From positions 1 to 33,283 of the forward strand of contig QHPD01000119.1 of assembly GCA_003218975.1 (NCBI GenBank): a stretch of 33,283 nucleotides of DNA, read 5' to 3'. The notes beneath the pieces were generated by a model that saw only the letters and a list, made by a program, of their open reading frames with translations, made no database searches and had not been told where the DNA came from. This document shows positions 33,239 through 33,283 of this stretch, in pieces (the first letter of the stretch is position 1; every line of letters begins with the position of its first letter). This DNA comes from Verrucomicrobiota bacterium. GTDB taxonomy: Bacteria > Verrucomicrobiota > Verrucomicrobiia > Chthoniobacterales > UBA10450. A program made the translations under genes and the position numbers.

Positions 33239-33283
33239 ATGACTAACGAACAGCGCCTTGAACAACTCCGCGAGCAGGCGTGG
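33239..33283 (+). CDS. Start of a third formate dehydrogenase operon gene (partial)
   Basis: Fifteen codons, MTNEQRLEQLREQAW, run off the window. There is too little to identify it. From gene order it is likely the membrane (NrfD- or cytochrome b-type) subunit or an accessory protein of the formate dehydrogenase. The ATG lies 4 nt after the repeat-D frame stop, with no visible ribosome site. Confidence 0.4.
   Translation, partial: MTNEQRLEQLREQAW

Noticed and set aside
1-33283. CRISPR array, rRNA or complete transposase
   Set aside because: No regularly spaced repeats with unique spacers, no rRNA-like stretches and no transposase motif were seen.

Overview
The window looks like chromosomal DNA of a soil-type Verrucomicrobiota bacterium, possibly Spartobacteria or Candidatus Udaeobacter-like. 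This is inferred from protein style (an ECF-like sigma factor starting TTHWSVVL next to a Ser/Thr kinase with TolB-like and TPR modules), the moderately GC-rich composition and the many short palindromic repeats. No marker gene settles the taxonomy.

Layout. (1) 1-7804, minus strand: a housekeeping cluster running ileS, lspA, CCA-adding enzyme, glgA, a PIG-V-like membrane glycosyltransferase and the start of an FAD oxidoreductase. Its ileS is broken: about 100 bp around and after KMSKS is missing, with a frame change, and a palindromic repeat sits in frame in its C-terminal part. (2) 7984-13710: an ECF-like sigma factor and a large membrane Ser/Thr kinase, a small conserved ORF, a small secreted protein and a YfcE-like phosphodiesterase. 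(3) 13778-22832: a membrane-arm complex I operon, nuoH-J-K-L-M-M-N, with two NuoM subunits and no nuoI. A fragment of an ORF6N (phage-type) domain gene lies between the two nuoM genes. (4) 22926-28572: a deoxyhypusine-synthase homologue, two divergent esterase-like genes, a secreted protein with a possible papain-like triad, accA, and a LysM protein with a degenerate L,D-transpeptidase domain. (5) 28799-33283: a formate dehydrogenase operon. The catalytic subunit has an in-frame TGA read as selenocysteine, followed by a SECIS hairpin. Then come a four-cluster ferredoxin subunit and the first codons of a third gene.

The most unusual signal is a family of about 130-156 bp repeats with inverted ends, present in four copies (15461, 19628, 32045, 33100). 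All four lie inside operons, between genes that would normally be tightly coupled. At three copies the upstream stop overlaps an ATG (ATGA) that opens a short frame through the repeat. At all four copies the frame through the repeat ends on, or within 4 nt of, the downstream start. The downstream starts have no visible Shine-Dalgarno, while two of the orphan upstream ATGs have strong ones. This suggests inserted repeats kept compatible with termination-reinitiation coupling. The caveat is that the repeat is poor in stop codons in several frames.

Functionally, the window pairs two respiratory modules (formate dehydrogenase and complex I) with translation, lipoprotein processing, glycogen and fatty-acid functions. 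Promoters are mostly not recognisable.
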